From Periconia sp. R9002 (lineage: Eukaryota > Ascomycota > Dothideomycetes > Pleosporales > Periconiaceae): 64,000 bases of DNA. The stretch is taken from contig JAMAHW010000003.1 of assembly GCA_023627715.1 (NCBI GenBank), positions 800,852-864,851 of the forward strand, given 5' to 3'. The notes beneath the pieces were generated by a model that was not told the DNA's origin, did no database searches, and worked only from the letters and a program-made list of their open reading frames with translations. The position numbers were made by a program, and so were the translations under genes. Below, piece after piece: positions 10,000 through 21,667 of this stretch. Positions within the stretch are counted from its first letter, which is position 1, and every line of letters starts with the position of its first letter.

Positions 10000-12774
10000 C
10001 GTGTAGGCATACACGGTGCGGAGAGGGCTGAGGAATCGGTGAGTGCGAATGAATCGCCGCGTCTCTGCGGAGGGATGTCGCAATGTTATGCAGGCGTGGC
10101 AGGATTGTTTAGGGCGACAGTGGTGTCAACAGAGTCGACGCCGCGGAGGGTTGCGGTGCCTGATGGTGATGGAGACGATTGGCCGGGGGGTCCCGGCGCT
10201 AGTAGACGTAAACACGGCGGAGGCAAGTCCTGATGTCCGTACAACGCCCGCAGAGTTCATCGCAAAGTTTAAATATCGCAACTTTCAATGTCCAATGGAA
10301 CTGAAAGAATGACAAAAAACCCAAATGAGGAATTCATGGTGTAATGAGGCGACATGAACCTTTCTATACTTTCCAACATGAGTTCGCAATATCTACTAGG
10401 CTGATCGCCGCCCCGCAACTGGTGTTTATTTACCTCAAGTGCTAGGTACACAATGATCTCCCACCATTCGCCTCGGCAATGATCAGAAAATACCGATAAA
10501 CCAAGGAACCTCCGCATTCGTCTCGTGAATTATTTTATTTTCATCAGCCTTACATCATACCAATAGTTCCCCAACATGACACGCTTCGGCTCTTTAGACC
10601 GAGCCCACATGGACTATTTCGCTACAGTAATCATGGAATCCTACGACTCGTGTCTACACAAGCGGCCCTGCAAGGACGGTGGTGTTCAGAGTCGATCTGC
10701 TTGCGGATTAGTCCCGTCTGCCTCATACAAAACTATTCGATCAAAACTAATGCATCTCAGCGTGCATACCTTCACACATAGTGTAGTTGCATTCTTGGTG
10801 TGATAAATGTTAATCTAACAGATCTTCGTCATGATCAATAATTGTCCAACTGCTTATGAGTCGAACTTGTCGAAATTGAGCATCCCGGCCATGTTTCACG
10901 ATCAATTCATCAGAAGAACGATTTCGGGATGACTGAGGAAGCAGATATCGTACATGGTCGGTGGAACAAGATATGTATGCCAACACAGCAAATAGAGTGA
11001 CCAGTCGGCTGGTCATTAATTGAAATTTGGAGGTGCTTCTGCTCACGATGTGGACGAGTCTAAAACTGGCATAACGTGCGCTGTTTTAATAGTTAATGAA
11101 GATTCATTGTCAAGACTGCTCCCAAGCCTGACTGGATAGGATAGATAACTTTATGAGTTACTGCTACTGCCCATGGCCAAGAAAAGACGGCAAGACAGAG
11201 CAAATTGAGGAGCATCAATCGTATGCAACGAGAAACTTTTTGCATCACGAAGGAATGTCCGTGTCGTTTACACTACTACACCAGCGTCTCAACGAGAAGT
11301 AGAAGGTGTTCGACACCCTAACCTCACATCAACACATCAAGAGGCTTTGACATGTTTATATACCTACTATTCTCCAGCTAGAGTATAATCTGAAGTCAAC
11401 ATATCGCACATATAACTCGAAAAAGTACGAATCGATTAACGAATCAAGCATATTTACTCGAAACTCTCAGTCAAGATGTCACACCCGTACGCCGTTGCAT
11501 CACTGTCTGGCCTACGCCACCTCCTCCGATGTTTTTCCAATCACACCACGTACATCATACCAATCAAGACCTCCAAAAATATATCATATACCTGAATGCG
11601 GTATATACGCGCGTTTTGAAACTCTCGATATCAGGTCAAGACAGGCCACCACCGCGTCGACAATTTCAAACCCCAGAATGTCTGAACTTGGACTCCACTT
11701 TCGAATACTTACGAGTACGTAGTAAGAAACCCAATTCCATTAATAGACATTCTTGAAACAAAGAGAGATCCAATCATATCCCACCTTGTATTACTCTTGT
11801 TGTTTTAGTTCCGAGCTGTCAATTCAAACAGCATATTAGGCCTTCTATCTTGATTACCTGACTATCATTAATCTAACCCTCAGCATGAACATCCTGTCCT
11901 GGTAATATAAGAAAATTTTGGAATCAGTACGACCATCTTTTCACCCCCTTCTCCTCTAGAGATAGAAAAAAAAGCGAACATGAATACGAGAACTGCAACC
12001 ACAGCACCCGGCGGCATAAACCTACTCATCTACCACCTTACCCACAACCCCATCCATTCACACTTCATTACCCTCCGCTCCTCCCCCCAATCCTTCCCTC
12101 TTCAGCCAAAACAGAGCCGCACCAATCCACCGCGCGTCGTTTCCCATATATTAACCCCTCCGCTCAGCCTAAGCATCCACATCCTTCCTTCTTACGCATA
12201 GGCGAGCATAGCATGAACATTATTACTCATCCGTTTCCTCGCAATTGCGAAGCCGTGGGTTCTGATTGGCTAGTTCGGGGGTTGAAACATTGCAGGACAG
12301 GGATGTCGTGGGTGCCGGAGGGGCAAAGGAATGTTACAGAAGTTGATTGCGGTTATTCATGCGCTTGTTTTAGCCCCCTCGGAGGTTTTTATGCTGTTCG
12401 CGTGAGTGGGTGGTGGTGGTGGTAAAAATAGTAAGGTGGTGGGTTATCGATAGCACGATGGTGGGTGGGAGGGAGTGATGGAGGAGGGATGATGGAATGA
12501 AGTATATTAGGAGAATTGGTCGCAGCCTTTGGGATGATAAAGATCTTTGCTCGGTTTTTCTTTTCTTCTTCATACACTCCTTTTTTTGACTTTATCAATT
12601 GTTAAGGACTTTCTCCTTAGGCACAGGTTTTCCTTTGATACTACATACATACGCTCCTTCACGACTACACACATTCCTTGAATGACCGGCCCATGGTGCA
12701 TACACCCACTCTCTACATTTTAAACAAAACTTTCCACTCTTTATACTCAGCCGAGACCCAATAAAGCAGCAGCG
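10000..12774. other. Large gene-poor interval
   Basis: About 2.8 kb with only short open frames (82 codons or fewer in 10269-12600). The last 200 bases before 12775 are pyrimidine-rich with TTTATACTC near 12740, which looks like the promoter and leader of the next gene. I found no tRNA-type B box or repeat family. Confidence 0.5.
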
Positions 12775-13824
12775 ATGGCCAATACCCTCGCATTCGCCCC
12801 TTACGATCAGGGAGTCGCTCTTTCAGTCCCTTCTCCTGTTGACCTAGACGCAAAAAACCAACATCCAAATGAAGACGCGAATGCTCGGGACAGAGACTCT
12901 GGCGTCTTCTTCGAGCATGAAGACACTCCTCTTACACCACCATCACGATCTCCTTCCGCATGCCTGAAGTCCTCACCTTCAATCAAATCCCCCCTACTGA
13001 GTCGGAACGACTCATCTGCCCGGCGCTTGCGTCGGCCTGCCGAGTTGAATCTGGGCACCACACCAGATCCCACGAGACCAAAATCTGAACTGGAGTTGCG
13101 GTACGACCTAATCCGCAATTCACAGAATAAGTGCAAAGCTGCTCTTCGGTCACCCACGCAGCTGCTACACGATCGCCTGAATCTCTCGCCAAAGAAGGAG
13201 AAAAATGACCGGGCGCGTATATTTACCCCGCCAAAGCCCATGCTAAATGGTTGTATACTCCCAGGTCCCATCGCACAGATGGAAGCCTTCACGGGTTGGT
13301 CGGTACGTGGTCATACCGAGAAGGGAAACCGGCCGACGTGGTGGTGCAAGTCCGATAAAGTGGTAGTGTTTGATGGTGTCGAAGAAATTGAAGGGGAGGA
13401 GATGAGATTCAAAATTCGTACGAGCAAGGGTTTGACAATTGCTCGACGCCGCGGTGACACAGAGACTGTGGTGATTCCCATGAACTGCGCGCATTGCCAG
13501 GACATGTTGAACAGAACCGAATGGAAGTATGACGTACAGGTTTGTAAAAGAACTGTGTGCTGGGAATGTAAAGAGAGATGCAAATGGGAGATGGAACAGG
13601 AGAAAGAGAAGAGCTCGAACGCAACCGAAGGTCAAGATGTAGGAAAGGGCGATGCAAACAGAATGAGAGCTGACAGCGTACTACAAGATGAGGAGGTGCG
13701 AGATGAAGACTTGATGTCGAAGATTGGCATGGAACCCACGCCTAAAGAACCGGTCACAATTGTGGAAAGTATCGAAGAAAGGTTAGGGCATACCCAATCG
13801 ATATTGCTGGCTAGCGAAGTGTAA
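12775..13824 (+). CDS. Uncharacterised fungal protein with Cys-rich putative zinc site
   Basis: Single exon, 349 residues, ATG after a pyrimidine-rich leader. The first 110 residues are Ser/Pro-rich and probably disordered (TPPSRSPS, SIKSPLLSRND). Residues about 155-270 look folded: GPIAQMEAFTGWSVRGH, RPTWWCKSDKVVVFDG, then NCAHCQDM and VCKRTVCWECKERCKWE. The CxxC plus C-x4-CxxC-x3-C spacing suggests a structural zinc site. The tail is acidic. It could be a regulatory or DNA-associated protein, but nothing in the sequence settles this. Confidence 0.75.
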   Translation: MANTLAFAPYDQGVALSVPSPVDLDAKNQHPNEDANARDRDSGVFFEHEDTPLTPPSRSPSACLKSSPSIKSPLLSRNDSSARRLRRPAELNLGTTPDPTRPKSELELRYDLIRNSQNKCKAALRSPTQLLHDRLNLSPKKEKNDRARIFTPPKPMLNGCILPGPIAQMEAFTGWSVRGHTEKGNRPTWWCKSDKVVVFDGVEEIEGEEMRFKIRTSKGLTIARRRGDTETVVIPMNCAHCQDMLNRTEWKYDVQVCKRTVCWECKERCKWEMEQEKEKSSNATEGQDVGKGDANRMRADSVLQDEEVRDEDLMSKIGMEPTPKEPVTIVESIEERLGHTQSILLASEV

Positions 13825-14034
13825 CAGCATTGAACGATTGTCAACCCGAGAACCTCTGGGAGGTTTAAATTCTTTGTATATATTTCGTCTCTTTCTCATT
13901 TAGCGTGATGAGCAGTCATCGACTCCGATTTTCACATCTTGTCCTCTCCCAAGATTTTAATGCAGTGGGTATGTGAATTCCAGAAAATGAGTAGATTGCC
14001 GACTTGAGTCAAATCGGTGTGCTCGAGCACCTAA

Positions 14035-14894
14035 TCAGTCCAAATCCATAGCATCGTACATATATTCGAAGGGAGTATCGTCCATGTTGGCGTCTATATC
14101 AGAGTAGGCTGATGGCTCGAAATCCTTACTGGTGACCTTACTCAAGTCGGGTCCTGATTGACCCTGAACGACGGTATGTGCTTGTATGCAACCCGTAACC
14201 ACTAGCTCTAGCATTTTTTGCAAGTCCAGATCTTGAAGACGAATATTCTTGCGTTCTTTGTTCTGGCTGTAGCTCTCTAATGATTTTTCAACATCCAGAT
14301 CCTTCCAAGCGTTGCGGTAGTCTTTGGCGAGGGTAAGTTGGAACATAACTTCCGAATTCCCTAGTGATGCGTATAGCGGGCTAGATTCCTTGCCAAGAGC
14401 GTCTAGGAGGTTAGCATGGTACGAGTGGTACCATTCTGGCCTCGTCTTCGCCCACTCCCGATTCGTAATAAATCGAAGAGCGTTCACATTCGTCCGAGCA
14501 GGCATGCTAGATACGTAGACGTCGAGGATTGCAAGGCATGTGGTAATATAGCGCTCTAGAAGGGTGTAGAATTCAAAGAAGTCCACCTTGAACATAGCCT
14601 CTGCTTGCTTCTACTGACCGTTAGTAGTATTCCAGAGTGGTACGCCACGCAACTTACGCTTCTTGTGTCAAGTGAAACACTGTGTACCTCTGAATGGCCA
14701 TTCGAGTGCTCATTTCCCCCCTCAGCAATTATTATATTGGCGGCTCTGGCGTAGGACTCCATAAGCGATTCAGCTTTCCATTGCACACGGATTAACAATC
14801 GTGTGACTTTTTCTTTGTCTTTCGCCAGTTTCTCTTCTTTAGATTGCTTGAGATTTTCCAGGGGTGTCTTGGGGGCGTATCTGGACTGTTGCAT
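14035..14894 (-). CDS. Uncharacterised fungal protein, helical
   Basis: Two exons: 14894-14658 and 14610-14035, with a 47-nt phase-0 intron (GTAAGT donor, CAGTAG acceptor); 270 residues. The join reads SLDTRSKQAEAMFKVDFFEFY and the frame is clean. The N-terminal 50 residues are charged and likely coiled (KQSKEEKLAKDKEKVTRLL); the second exon contains LLERYITTCLAILDVYVSSM and an ANLLDALG segment, also helical, then an acidic C-terminus ending YDAMDLD. I do not recognise the family. Confidence 0.7.
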
Positions 14895-15379
14895 GGCGTT
14901 TAGAGTACTCCTAAGTCAGAATAGTGAGGGAAACCGCAGAAGGAAGCTGTAATATCGATATTAGGCAGTATATCGAGTTAGACCTGTGGTTAAGATTTAG
15001 TAGGCGATGAATTCGTAAGATAAATCCAATATAAACCGGCGAGGAGCGAGTAACAATTATAAGAAAAATGGATCTCCGGAGGCAGTGTTGTTCACTCCTG
15101 TCAGTTCACCAGGCGCTTATCGATAGCGTTAGCGCGTCGGCAATGGTCAAGTTGAATGACTCGGCCAGACCAACGTTCGATGATTGGCTCATGCTTACCA
15201 AGGGTCTTCAGGTCAAGCAGTACTGAAACCAAATACCCAGAGGGGCGGGAGGGACGTGATATCATGACATCCGGTCCTCCCTACGATATTCAAATGTTCG
15301 ATATGTACTGTAAAAAATATTTCATCTCTAGATCGCTAAATCTCAACATCAGTATTGGTGTGAATCAACTCACAGCCAC
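14895..15379. other. Intergenic, nothing recognised
   Basis: Upstream of the helical protein gene and downstream of the next minus-strand gene. Nothing beyond ordinary non-coding sequence is seen. Confidence 0.4.
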
Positions 15380-16131
15380 CTACAACCATCCACACACACA
15401 TCCCCCTAAACACCCTCTATGTTTCGAGGCCGCCTCCTTCCCATGCACACAATACATAACACCTTCCGTCTTCTCCTTATTCCTTTCCCCGCTCTCTCTC
15501 CACTCCGCCTCACAAAGCGCCCTCGCGAGTCCTTCCTTACCGTCAGTCCCAAACAGCGTGCTCTCCCATCTCGCCTTATACCATGGATTATAGTCGAGGC
15601 GCCAGAGAACGTGGCAGAGGAGTTGGCCAGTGGTGAGGCGTGGGCGTCCGGAGAGGATGTATGTGTATGCCTCTGGGTAACGGGCTGCGTTGTTGTAAAG
15701 GCCTAAGGAGTGAGCAGGTCCCAGTTACGATGTAAAGTAGGTAGGGGAAGGAAAGCAAGAAGCTCTAGAGGGGGACAGACGCACTGTTACATACCATCCT
15801 GAGAAAGGTTATCAGCGATATAGGTGAGTGATTTGCCGGCCAGAATCTCACGGAACAGCAGCACTTCCATACCCCGGTCTACGGGGTTAGTGTTGCTCTG
15901 AAGAATTCGCGTGGGAGACTGGGAAAGTCGCGTGATAGTCGAGTGACGGAGCGCAGAGAGACAGCTTGAAGAAATGGTCTCACCAACGGGTGGGGAGTGG
16001 GTGGAAGGCGATGTAAGAGATGTCGACGGTTTAAGTTCGATTTTTTGCATCGTGGAGAGATCGCGAGGCTGTTTTTGGTGCGGAGAATATGTAGTTTTTC
16101 TAGAACAATGCTGTGGCGCTTCTGACATCAA
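15380..16131 (-). CDS. Small uncharacterised fungal protein
   Basis: Two exons: 16131-15795 and 15702-15380, intron about 92 nt (GTATGT donor, CCTTAG acceptor), phase 1 on both sides; up to 219 residues, or 193 if translation begins at the Met at 16050 (MQKIELKPS). The first exon ends with MEVLLFREILAGKSLTYIAD; the second reads LYNNAARYPEAYTYILSGRP and LLCHVLWRLDYNPWYKARWE. The aromatic-rich second exon has protein-like composition. A GTAAGG at the GTDGKEG codons could be a further donor. No family recognised. Confidence 0.55.
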
Positions 16132-16391
16132 AATAACAGTGAGCTGCTTTTGCTTGTTTGCGAGTAAGCGTTGGTGGTTTGGCAGATCGTGATCTGTAAA
16201 GATGGACGGAATATGGCAGAGAAATAATTGGTGTCTGTATTGGATCTATGGTTACTAGTAAAGTGACGTGTACGACCACTGGTCGGTTCCTGTTCTAGAA
16301 TTCGTGACTGTATCATGATTCATCTAACTCTATCAACGTGATGGTTCCCATGGACCGAGAAAGATCGTGGATATTTGATCCTCATTGTTAA

Positions 16392-18129
16392 TCAATGCGA
16401 GTGCGCACCCTCCATGACGGTCCGCTGGCACTCAGCGAAAATCGCAGCCTGGCGCCCTACGTCTCGTAATTTCCCAATAACTGCCTTGTTGCCATCGACA
16501 AATCCGTATAAAGCATAGGGTATTTCCACCTCATTGCAAAACTCTTGTACAAGTTTCTGTGTTCGTCGTAGGTTGTGCCTTGGAATACGAGGGTACAGGT
16601 GGTGAATGGCCTGAAACTGAAGACCACCATGGAAGAAATCAAGCCATTGCGGGCAGTCCACGTCCATTGTTGTTCGCAACATCTTCTGGGGGAATGATTC
16701 GGTGACACCCAAATCAGCGGTGCTCATTGCGAAGTGACTGAGCGTGATTTGTACGTGAAGAGGGGCAGTAATAGCATGGCTGATCAACACAAACCAGAAG
16801 CGGTTCCACCCGTCAGGAATGCTCTTATAGACCACTCCATACCAAAACCACCTCCAGAACACAACTTGACCGACTAACTCGAACCAACGGAACCACCATG
16901 CAGGTCCCTTATTTGGACCCGAACGAAACAAGAGGTGCTCCCAACTCAATCTGTACAGATTGAACCTAGCAACCATCATAATAGGGTAGTACGTATAGTT
17001 CTGATACTTGATCATGAACTTGGCAAGCGCATCGTACGTCATGGCACGTTCATAATACGTAGAAAACAGATTTTGGAAAAAGCGATGCGAGATGGCGAAA
17101 AAAGGTATGTACTCGATGTCGGGGTCATGTTCGGGTGAATTGGTAACGATGTGGTGCACGTTGTGGTTAGCCTTCCACCACACGGCGCTCAACCCACCGA
17201 GATAACTCGCGGTAAACATGGCAATAGTGGAGTCTACGAAAAAGTTGTGAGTGATACCCATGTGGGATGCATCGTGGACGACAAAGGCGAGCTGGTGCCC
17301 AAGGAATCCGAGCGGGAGTGCGGACGTGATGTACCAACCGGACCGCAGGAGAAAGATGAACAAGACTAGAGCAATGCTATAGCGAATGCCCTCAATTCCG
17401 TACGACGTATAGTTGCATTTATACAAGCCTTCGGCCTCTATACGTTGGTGCAACTCCCGGTATTTCTGTACAATGTGCGCCTGTGTTTGTGGGTCCAGTG
17501 GCGGGTATGTAACCTTGTCCATGTCGATTTCCTTTTGTGTCCGGGCATCCAAGACAGACATTTTTGGGGGGGTTGAGGCATCATCGAGCTCGACAGACGA
17601 TATAGAGGAGGCGGATGAGGTACGGGATGTAACTGTTCGCTTGCGGAGCGAGGAAGCATCGTGTTCGACGGGGTCGAAAATGGGGCTCTCGGGAGCGGAT
17701 GATGCCGGGTTATCAGACCCATCATCCGAGCTGGAAATGGCATTCTCGTCCTCATCTGGAATTTTGTCCAGCTCTTCTCGTGTCCTGAATTTCCCTCCTT
17801 GTATCGGTGGTAAAAAGTTGGTCCAGAGTCCTTCTATGCGTCCAATCTGATACCGTTCAGTCAACTTCAGTGTTTCGGCCGAATGAAACCTGGCAAGTAG
17901 GTTAGGAGTTGGTTCGTAAATGAGTACAGAGTAGTACGTACCGTTCCACTTCATCAGTAGCATCTCGGCCAACCATGTGCCGTATGGCTTTGTCACCGCC
18001 TGGGTGATATGGCAGCCATGCATCGACCTTCAACACTTTCCCTCGCACAATCACAATAGAACGACCTTCGGCAATGAGAGCCTCGATTTCATTGCGGGTG
18101 AAGACTCTTGATCTCCGTTGCTGTGCCAT
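16392..18129 (-). CDS. Delta-8 sphingolipid desaturase with N-terminal cytochrome b5 domain
   Basis: Two exons: 18129-17942 and 17889-16392; 561 residues, the usual size. The start MAQQRRSRVF is chosen because the cytochrome b5 domain follows immediately. HPGG at residues 42-45 and His65 (RFHS, restored by the splice) are the haem ligands. A low-complexity linker of about 100 residues follows. The membrane desaturase part carries three histidine boxes: HDASH, HNVHH and QAIHH (with Q replacing the first His, as in front-end desaturases). The enzyme inserts a delta-8 trans double bond into the long-chain base of fungal glucosylceramides, at the ER, using electrons delivered by its own b5 domain. 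It shares a divergent promoter with the mutase gene to its right. Confidence 0.92.
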
Positions 18130-18555
18130 GTTTGTACCTGCAGGGAAGAGTGGGGAGCTATGGATGGCGGGGTTGCGGGAGGTTGAACGCCCAAAGGAAC
18201 GCTGGGTGACAGTTTGTATGATCACGAAACAAATTCAAACATGTCAACACCAATTGGAAAGAAGAAACTTGGGCGTAGAAGGGGTTTTTAAATTTAGAAC
18301 CGTGGTGTGAGGGAAGCGTGAGAGCTGGCGGGAGTTGGATGGCAGCGGCCGGCCAGTCGGCGTCCTCAGAGTCCGCACGCCGTTATTGGCCACCGTTTCA
18401 CGTGGCAGCTCACCGCCACCCCCTCCACATCTGGCGACATACCAGTGACATTTGTAACGAAATCGAATTGTGAGCACGAACCCATACCGACCTTCCCGAG
18501 CAAATTGTCAACTACATAGAATTACCGTGTTATACGTATGTACAAGTAGTGGGAA
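18130..18555. promoter_or_regulatory. Divergent promoter, desaturase / phosphoglucomutase
   Basis: 426 bp separate the start codons of two divergent genes. It contains GC-rich elements (GCGGCCGGCC near 18345) and CT-rich tracts, but no factor site I can name. Confidence 0.5.
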
Positions 18556-20399
18556 ATGGCGGGGAAAATTGACATCAAAGAGTCAGTGCATTTGATCGCT
18601 CTATGTACCTAGAAACCGTATCTATATACACGTCGTTTGCTGACATGCTCTGTCAACTACATAGACTTGCTCAAGAGTGGCTCCGGCTAGACAAAGATAA
18701 AGCGACTATAGATGAGATATACAGGTTGCTTTCGCAAGGCGCCCATGATGAATTGGAGAAGCGGTTGCGCAACCGAATCGCTTTTGGCACTGCCGGACTA
18801 CGAGGGCCTATGCAAGCTGGCTTTGCGTGCATGAACTCATTGACCGTGATTCAGGCATCACAAGGTTTGGCTGCGTACCTTTTGAAGACCGAAGAACACG
18901 CGAAAAAAAGAGGCGTCGTCATAGGCCGCGATGCCCGCCACAACTCCGAAAAATTCGCCAAATTAACTGCAGCAGCGTTCGTTGCCAAAGGAATCAAAGT
19001 ATGGTGGTACGATATCCCAACCCACACTCCTTTGGTTCCTTTTGGCGTGCGAGAGTTGGATGCCGTGGCTGGTATCATGATTACGGCAAGTCACAACCCC
19101 GCTCGTGACAATGGCTACAAAGTATACTGGTCCAACGGATGTCAAATCATTCCGCCCCACGATACCGGCATCGCGCATGCCATATTAGAGAATCTGGAGC
19201 CAGTCAGCTGGGACACATCCGCAGTAGATGGTCCGAGCCTCCTTGTCGAAGGATCGTTGGGGTTAGTACGAGACAAGTACCACAAAGCTCTCCAGACGGC
19301 AGCACAACCTGAGGGAGACCGAGAAAGCATTGATCAAGATCTAAGATTTGTATATACACCCATGCACGGTGTCGGTCTCCCAGCCATGGAAAGATGCGTA
19401 CAGGATCTTGGAATTTCGTCACAGATGGTCGTCGTGGACGCGCAAGCAAAACCTGATCCTGATTTTCCTACAGTCAAATTCCCCAATCCAGAGGAGAAAG
19501 GGGCCTTGGATCTGGCCATGAGCACGGCAGATTCAGCCTCCACTAAATTGATTCTAGCTAGTGATCCTGACGCTGACAGACTGGCCGCGGCGGAGAAGGT
19601 CTCCGACGCATGGCATATTTTCACGGGCAATGAATTAGGCATCTTGATCGGATCGTATCTGTTTGAGAGATATCCACAGTCCAAACCAAGGGACAAACTG
19701 GCCATGCTGGCATCTACCGTCAGCTCGCGTATGCTTCACGCTCTCGCTCAAAAAGAGGGTTTCTATTTCACCGAGACCTTGACAGGATTCAAATGGCTTG
19801 GAAACGTAGCGAGGGATCTGGAAAAGCAGGGATATGATGTTGTGTACGCTTACGAAGAGGCTCTGGGCTACATGATACCACAGACTGTGCACGACAAGGA
19901 CTCCATAAGCGCGGCGGCAGTCTTTCTCAGGGCCGTATCGCATTGGAAGGGTCAAGGCCTCACGCCCTACGCAAAGTTGCAGAAGGTGTACGAACACATC
20001 GGCTACTTTGAAGATGCGAATACGTATCTGATTTCGCCATCCCCTGCCACTACAACGGCCGTCTTCACAGAAATACGTGGTCTGGGTCAACCACACCCTA
20101 CGCATATTGGGACACGTGAGATTGTACGATGGAGGGATTTAACGGTGGGATATGACTCCAAGAGTGAAGACCACGTACCCGATCTACCTGTTGACGCAAG
20201 CGCTCAAATGATCACGTGCGAGCTTGCCGATGGAGCACGATTTACAGTCCGTGGATCTGGAACTGAACCGAAAATCAAACTATACATTGAATGCTCGGGC
20301 AAGAGCAGTGAAGAGGCCAAAAATGGCGCAAATGAGATACAGGCAGATTTACTCAAGGAGTGGTTCAAGCCGGAACAGAATGGGCTGGTGCTCGCATGA
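18556..20399 (+). CDS. Phosphoglucomutase 2 / phosphopentomutase (alpha-D-phosphohexomutase family)
   Basis: Two exons: 18556-18581 (26 nt) and 18665-20399; 586 residues. The tiny first exon is supported by the join MAGKIDIKELAQEWLRLDKD, typical of the family N-terminus, with a phase-2 junction (GTCAGT donor, CATAG acceptor). TASHNP at 149-154 carries the catalytic Ser151; SDPDADRLA is the metal loop; GFKWLGN the substrate-specificity loop and RGSGTEPKIKLYIE the phosphate-binding loop. Architecture and length match yeast Pgm3/Prm15 and human PGM2, which interconvert ribose-1-P and ribose-5-P and, less well, glucose phosphates, linking nucleoside breakdown to the pentose phosphate pathway. Cytosolic; no targeting signal. 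Confidence 0.92.
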
Positions 20400-21667
20400 G
20401 CGTAAAAGTCGAGGTTTAGGTATCTGTATTTAGGTATGTATGATTAAAAAGGTGGCCATCGGTGGCCGCGTAAACTTGTGGCACTGCAGTGCTAATACTA
20501 CCTATAACCCTGTTGTTGCAGCACGGTGCATCGAGTTGGATGATCGAGTGCATCGAGTGCGTGAAAAATACCTTGGCACATATACATATATGCATGCAGT
20601 ATTGAGTGACTGCAAACGGCACGAGAGCAGTTCTTTTCTTTTTTTCTCCGGCAGACAGATCGTAGATGCGTTTGGGGGGCTTACGTGCTTTTGCATGTTG
20701 AATGGGATGGTGAGCATGCTCTAGGTAGGTCGTGTGAGGGGAGATAGGATTCCCTGTTCGCATTTACATGATGAATACCATGGCGAGTTTAAAGTGTAGG
20801 CGTGAATACTTGGATCTGTCACTTCTTCCCCCCGGTTTCTTCCCTTCTTAGATGAACAGAAACAAAATACGGTGCATTAGCTTATTATCCGCGGTGCAGC
20901 AGGCCGGCCTCGGGCTGACGATAGCGCCAATGAGATGAGATGGTGTTTTGCCAGCAGATGGCTAGGGCCAGCCCCATCCGTGCGGGCGCCCGTTGCTTTT
21001 TGTACGCGTTCTGATAAGCACGCAACCGGGCTATAGCTTGTCGCCAATCTACTGTCGCGTTGCTGCCTGGACGCATAGCAGGCAGGCACGCGTGAAGCTT
21101 GTGCAGAAGGCGTTCGTCATGCTGCCATTTAGCGACTCGATATGTTTCAGGTGACGAGCGATGGGGATAGGCGCAATAAATTGGACATGCGGGTCGAGGG
21201 TGGAGGGAGTACAGGGCGTCTATCGTGGCTGCTTCTTTTTTGGATGGAGGCTGACGTTTGGGCCAGTCAGAAGGCGTTACCGGCTGAACGGTCGCTTCCC
21301 CGGGAACGCTAACTTTGACACTAAAAGAGTCACCGAAAGCTAACCTGCACCATCCATGTTTACCTGATTGTCATATTATCGACGGCCTCCTCGTCGTCCT
21401 GCTCAGTGCTCTTCCTCCCTCTCCCATCCATCTGTCGCAAGCCCCGCTCGCTCACTCACTCGCTCGCCAGACTTATAAACTCGTCCCATCCACCACAGTC
21501 CTGTTTCCCATCCCACCCTCTCCATCCACTTTTTGGTACGCGCCCATCTTTCATCCCACAACCTGTCAAACCAATGGCTAACATGAGGAAGCTTTTCTGT
21601 AGATCCATATCATGTCTCGATTCTAGGTCACCCGTTTCTCGCATTGGGATGCCCAAAGTAGGCACCC
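20400..21667. other. Intergenic, nothing recognised
   Basis: Region between the mutase and the 1119-residue gene. The last 250 bases are pyrimidine-rich (CTCACTCACTCGCTCGCC near 21450), typical of a fungal leader. No RNA gene or repeat family seen. Confidence 0.45.

Noticed and set aside
9736..10312. Plus-strand ORFs opposite the single-pass membrane protein gene
   Set aside because: No signature; the minus-strand gene has a clear membrane helix and a natural start.
15156..15706. Plus-strand ORFs of 95-145 codons
   Set aside because: They oppose the second exon of the small minus-strand gene, whose splice and frame are better supported.
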